Source of the DNA: Apostichopus japonicus
Lineage: Eukaryota; Echinodermata; Holothuroidea; Aspidochirotida; Stichopodidae
Assembly (NCBI RefSeq): GCF_037975245.1
Contig: NC_092562.1
Location: 29,525,554 to 29,589,553 of the forward strand
Direction: 5' to 3'
DNA length: 64,000 bases
Each line of letters begins with the position of its first letter. Within the stretch, counting starts at the first letter, position 1. A program made the translations under genes and the position numbers. The notes beneath the pieces were generated by a model. It was not told the DNA's origin, searched no databases, and saw nothing but the letters and a program-made list of their open reading frames with translations. This document shows positions 61,641 through 64,000 of the stretch, in pieces.

Positions 61641-64000
61641 CTGATGTGGTAGTTTATCTGATAACATCGAAAAAAACTTGTTTCAAATATATTTATTATA
61701 AATGTAATTTAAATTATTACTAAGTGTTCAAAAGTTTGATATTCATATGCTGCAAAATATTTCACTTTGCTGTCATTAGTCCACAATACAAAATATTAAA
61801 TATTATAGATATCATAGATATTATAGATAAATACAATATTATGTCGTGATTGAGCAGAAGGCATCCTTGGTCACATTCAGTATATTCTCACTGATATTGG
61901 GAGCCATAAGACGATTTAAAATCATCAAAGAGAGAGGATTGTAAGATGTTTTAGGCTTGTATTGTAATGCCACATGTAAATACTAGGTTATATGACTACA
62001 ATATACTGCCTTGCGAGGTCACAAAGACACTGTTGGTATACAGTAGGTGAAACAGGCAACAAGTATTAAATCACAGAAGACTTTTGTGGACAAAATGCGT
62101 TTAATGTGATTCTAAGAGACTGACTTCGGTCAGCTTGCGGCTTTGATAAGCCAATGATGGCTTCTTCGTGAGTTCCTGCAAGCAGGAGGATCTAAAATAC
62201 ATACATACATACACTGCATACACTCACTTGATTAGAGAGGTAAAGAAAGTGATATCAGTAGGGTGATAACTGCATTTTAGAAGGGGCAGGGGTGGGAGGG
62301 GGGGATAGGATTCAGTCTCAAATTTGTGATTTTATAAGTACGCCAAGAAATCCAAGTAATATGGAAACAATGCTGGTTTTTCCTGGCTGTCAACAGATGG
62401 GTTGATCCCAAATATTTCACTTACGGTTTGCCCAATAATGGACCTGGATTATCACTTGTCTGAACTTCCCAACCCACCCCTCCTCCTCCTCCCCCTCCCC
62501 TATCCTCCAGCCCTACCATCTAGATGTGATTGGTAGCCATCTGTATAATCACTAGTACCTTGATCCTCATAAAAGCCATCTTCCTTTCTCAAGGCAAGTT
62601 TGAATCTACTTCTAGGAATTCCAAAACATGTAGTCATTTTAGAGAAAAGAATCTCCCATCCCTTTATAAAGGTTTAATCTCAAAGAAAAGTTATTGCATT
62701 CCTCTCTCCTTTAGAGAATGAAGACATTTGTGCTAAGAGATTTAAAAACCTATTAAATGAGGCCTTTTTGAATGACCATGAAGAGTTGTAATTGTCCAAT
62801 GATTGCTTGAGTTTTGTCCGGTGCATGGAGGTGTGGGTTGGGGGGTGGGGGGAGGAGGGTGGAAGTAAGGTCTATAATTATGATGTTATACGTTACAATA
62901 CCTGTTAATGAATCTTTGTGGTGAAACGTTATGCCAGAGGTATATTGTACAGAAATTTAATATCCTGGTCAAAATATTACAAAAGTATTGTTCACATAAA
63001 GATGGCATTTCTTATTGATATGAATCTGCATCTTAAGAGGAGTTTTTCTCCCTTCAAAGTCTAGTTACAAAACTGTTAGATCCTTACAGGCTTTGTGTGT
63101 CCTGCCATCCCTGCGTCCATTGTAACACACCTGTCTTTGTGCATTATCTTCATCAGTAGAATCCTACTTGTCATTCCATAGTGCTAACAGTTACTTTTAA
63201 TATTCTGGACTTGGTATAACTCTGTCATCTGGGATTGGGGAGGGGGTGAGGAGGTGAGGGAGGTGAGGTAGCACTGCAGTATACATTCCGTCGTGCAGAA
63301 ACTATGTGAAGCATGTTAAAGTCATTATTGAGTCTTTGCCTATAGCTGATTTCTTTATATATAGTAAACTATTAACTCTGCTGCATTGTGTGTTTTTGAG
63401 TTAAATCAGTACTTAGTAATATGTAGCTTTCCAGCGGTCACAAATAGTCTTGTTGTCGTAGTCCTCAGTCCTATGATATTAATGTGTAACATTGTAATAA
63501 TGTAGACTCATTCACACATTGACTCATGTATCTTTCTATTAGACATGTTCAAGTTATCCATGGACTTTCAAAGAAGTCTGCATATTGAAAATAATAGAGT
63601 ATCAAAAAAGTCACTCTCAATGCACACAGATATTATCAAGTAGCATCGATGTATGAAACCAAGCAGACTTGCTGTAAATCTAGTCAATGTCTCATTAAAT
63701 CTCATAAAAAGCAAAACAGCTGCGTCTTTATGGACATCACAACTAACAGTGGTAATTAAAAACTGACCCATTTTTAGATATTTTTGTTTTTATCTACATA
63801 CAGGAATTCACTCATGGTTAAATATGAACCAAAATTGACCTTTTCTGTATCCACTCCAGGGTATATCCCAGCTTTGTCTTCAATTGAAACTATGGAACGC
63901 CATCTCTTTCATAAAGTTAGAGAAATATTAATTCATCAGGATTTTTACCTTTTATTAACTCTAAATTATTTGTTCATACTAATATTCAATTGCAACATGG
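61641..64000. other. Downstream flank, no gene recognised
   Basis: AT-rich DNA with C- and G-rich interruptions (62280-62310, 62470-62515, 62835-62865, 63235-63265) and a short (ACAT)n tract near 62198-62215. Open frames are short and unrecognised. No RNA gene was seen. The window ends without entering another recognisable exon. Confidence 0.45.

Overview
This window looks like nuclear DNA of a marine invertebrate animal, most likely an echinoderm (a sea cucumber is my best guess). Three intron-rich protein-coding genes with GT-AG introns sit in AT-rich DNA full of minisatellites, short inverted-repeat transposons and homopolymer G/C tracts. The taxon is an inference from gene structure, protein similarity recalled from animal families, and recurring words such as TAGGCCTA; no species marker was found.

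Layout. (1) Positions 940-7755, + strand: TIMM23, seven coding exons, 202 aa, the channel subunit of the mitochondrial inner-membrane presequence translocase. (2) Positions 14323-12168, - strand: REXO2, three coding exons, 240 aa, the DEDDh oligoribonuclease that degrades very short RNAs in mitochondria and cytosol. It converges on TIMM23 across about 4.4 kb that holds two small tandem arrays. (3) Positions 14324-25256: an intergenic stretch of about 11 kb with no recognisable gene but several non-autonomous DNA transposons, including a textbook 1172-bp hAT-like element with a perfect 8-bp target duplication. (4) Positions 25257-60055, + strand: LMBRD2, twelve coding exons, 723 aa, a nine-pass LMBR1-family membrane protein. 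All exon phases join without a break. (5) Positions 60056-64000: the LMBRD2 3' UTR, then non-coding DNA with an 88-bp array of nearly identical copies.

The most unusual signal is in LMBRD2. Introns 1, 2 and 10 each begin with a tandem array whose repeat unit straddles the exon end and the 5' splice site. Each unit therefore carries a copy of the last 11, about 31 or 37 exon nucleotides plus the GTAAG/GTAATC donor (about 5, 19 and 21 copies). The three arrays are unrelated in sequence, so the same kind of event happened three times in one gene. Intron 11 (12.8 kb) holds three further large arrays, one with higher-order organisation. I know of no described system that explains exon-donor-anchored arrays.

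TIMM23 and REXO2 both serve mitochondria (protein import and RNA turnover), while LMBRD2 is a plasma-membrane/endosomal protein. A perfect palindromic CRE (TGACGTCA) lies upstream of both + strand genes. Beyond that I see no evidence that the three genes are co-regulated.
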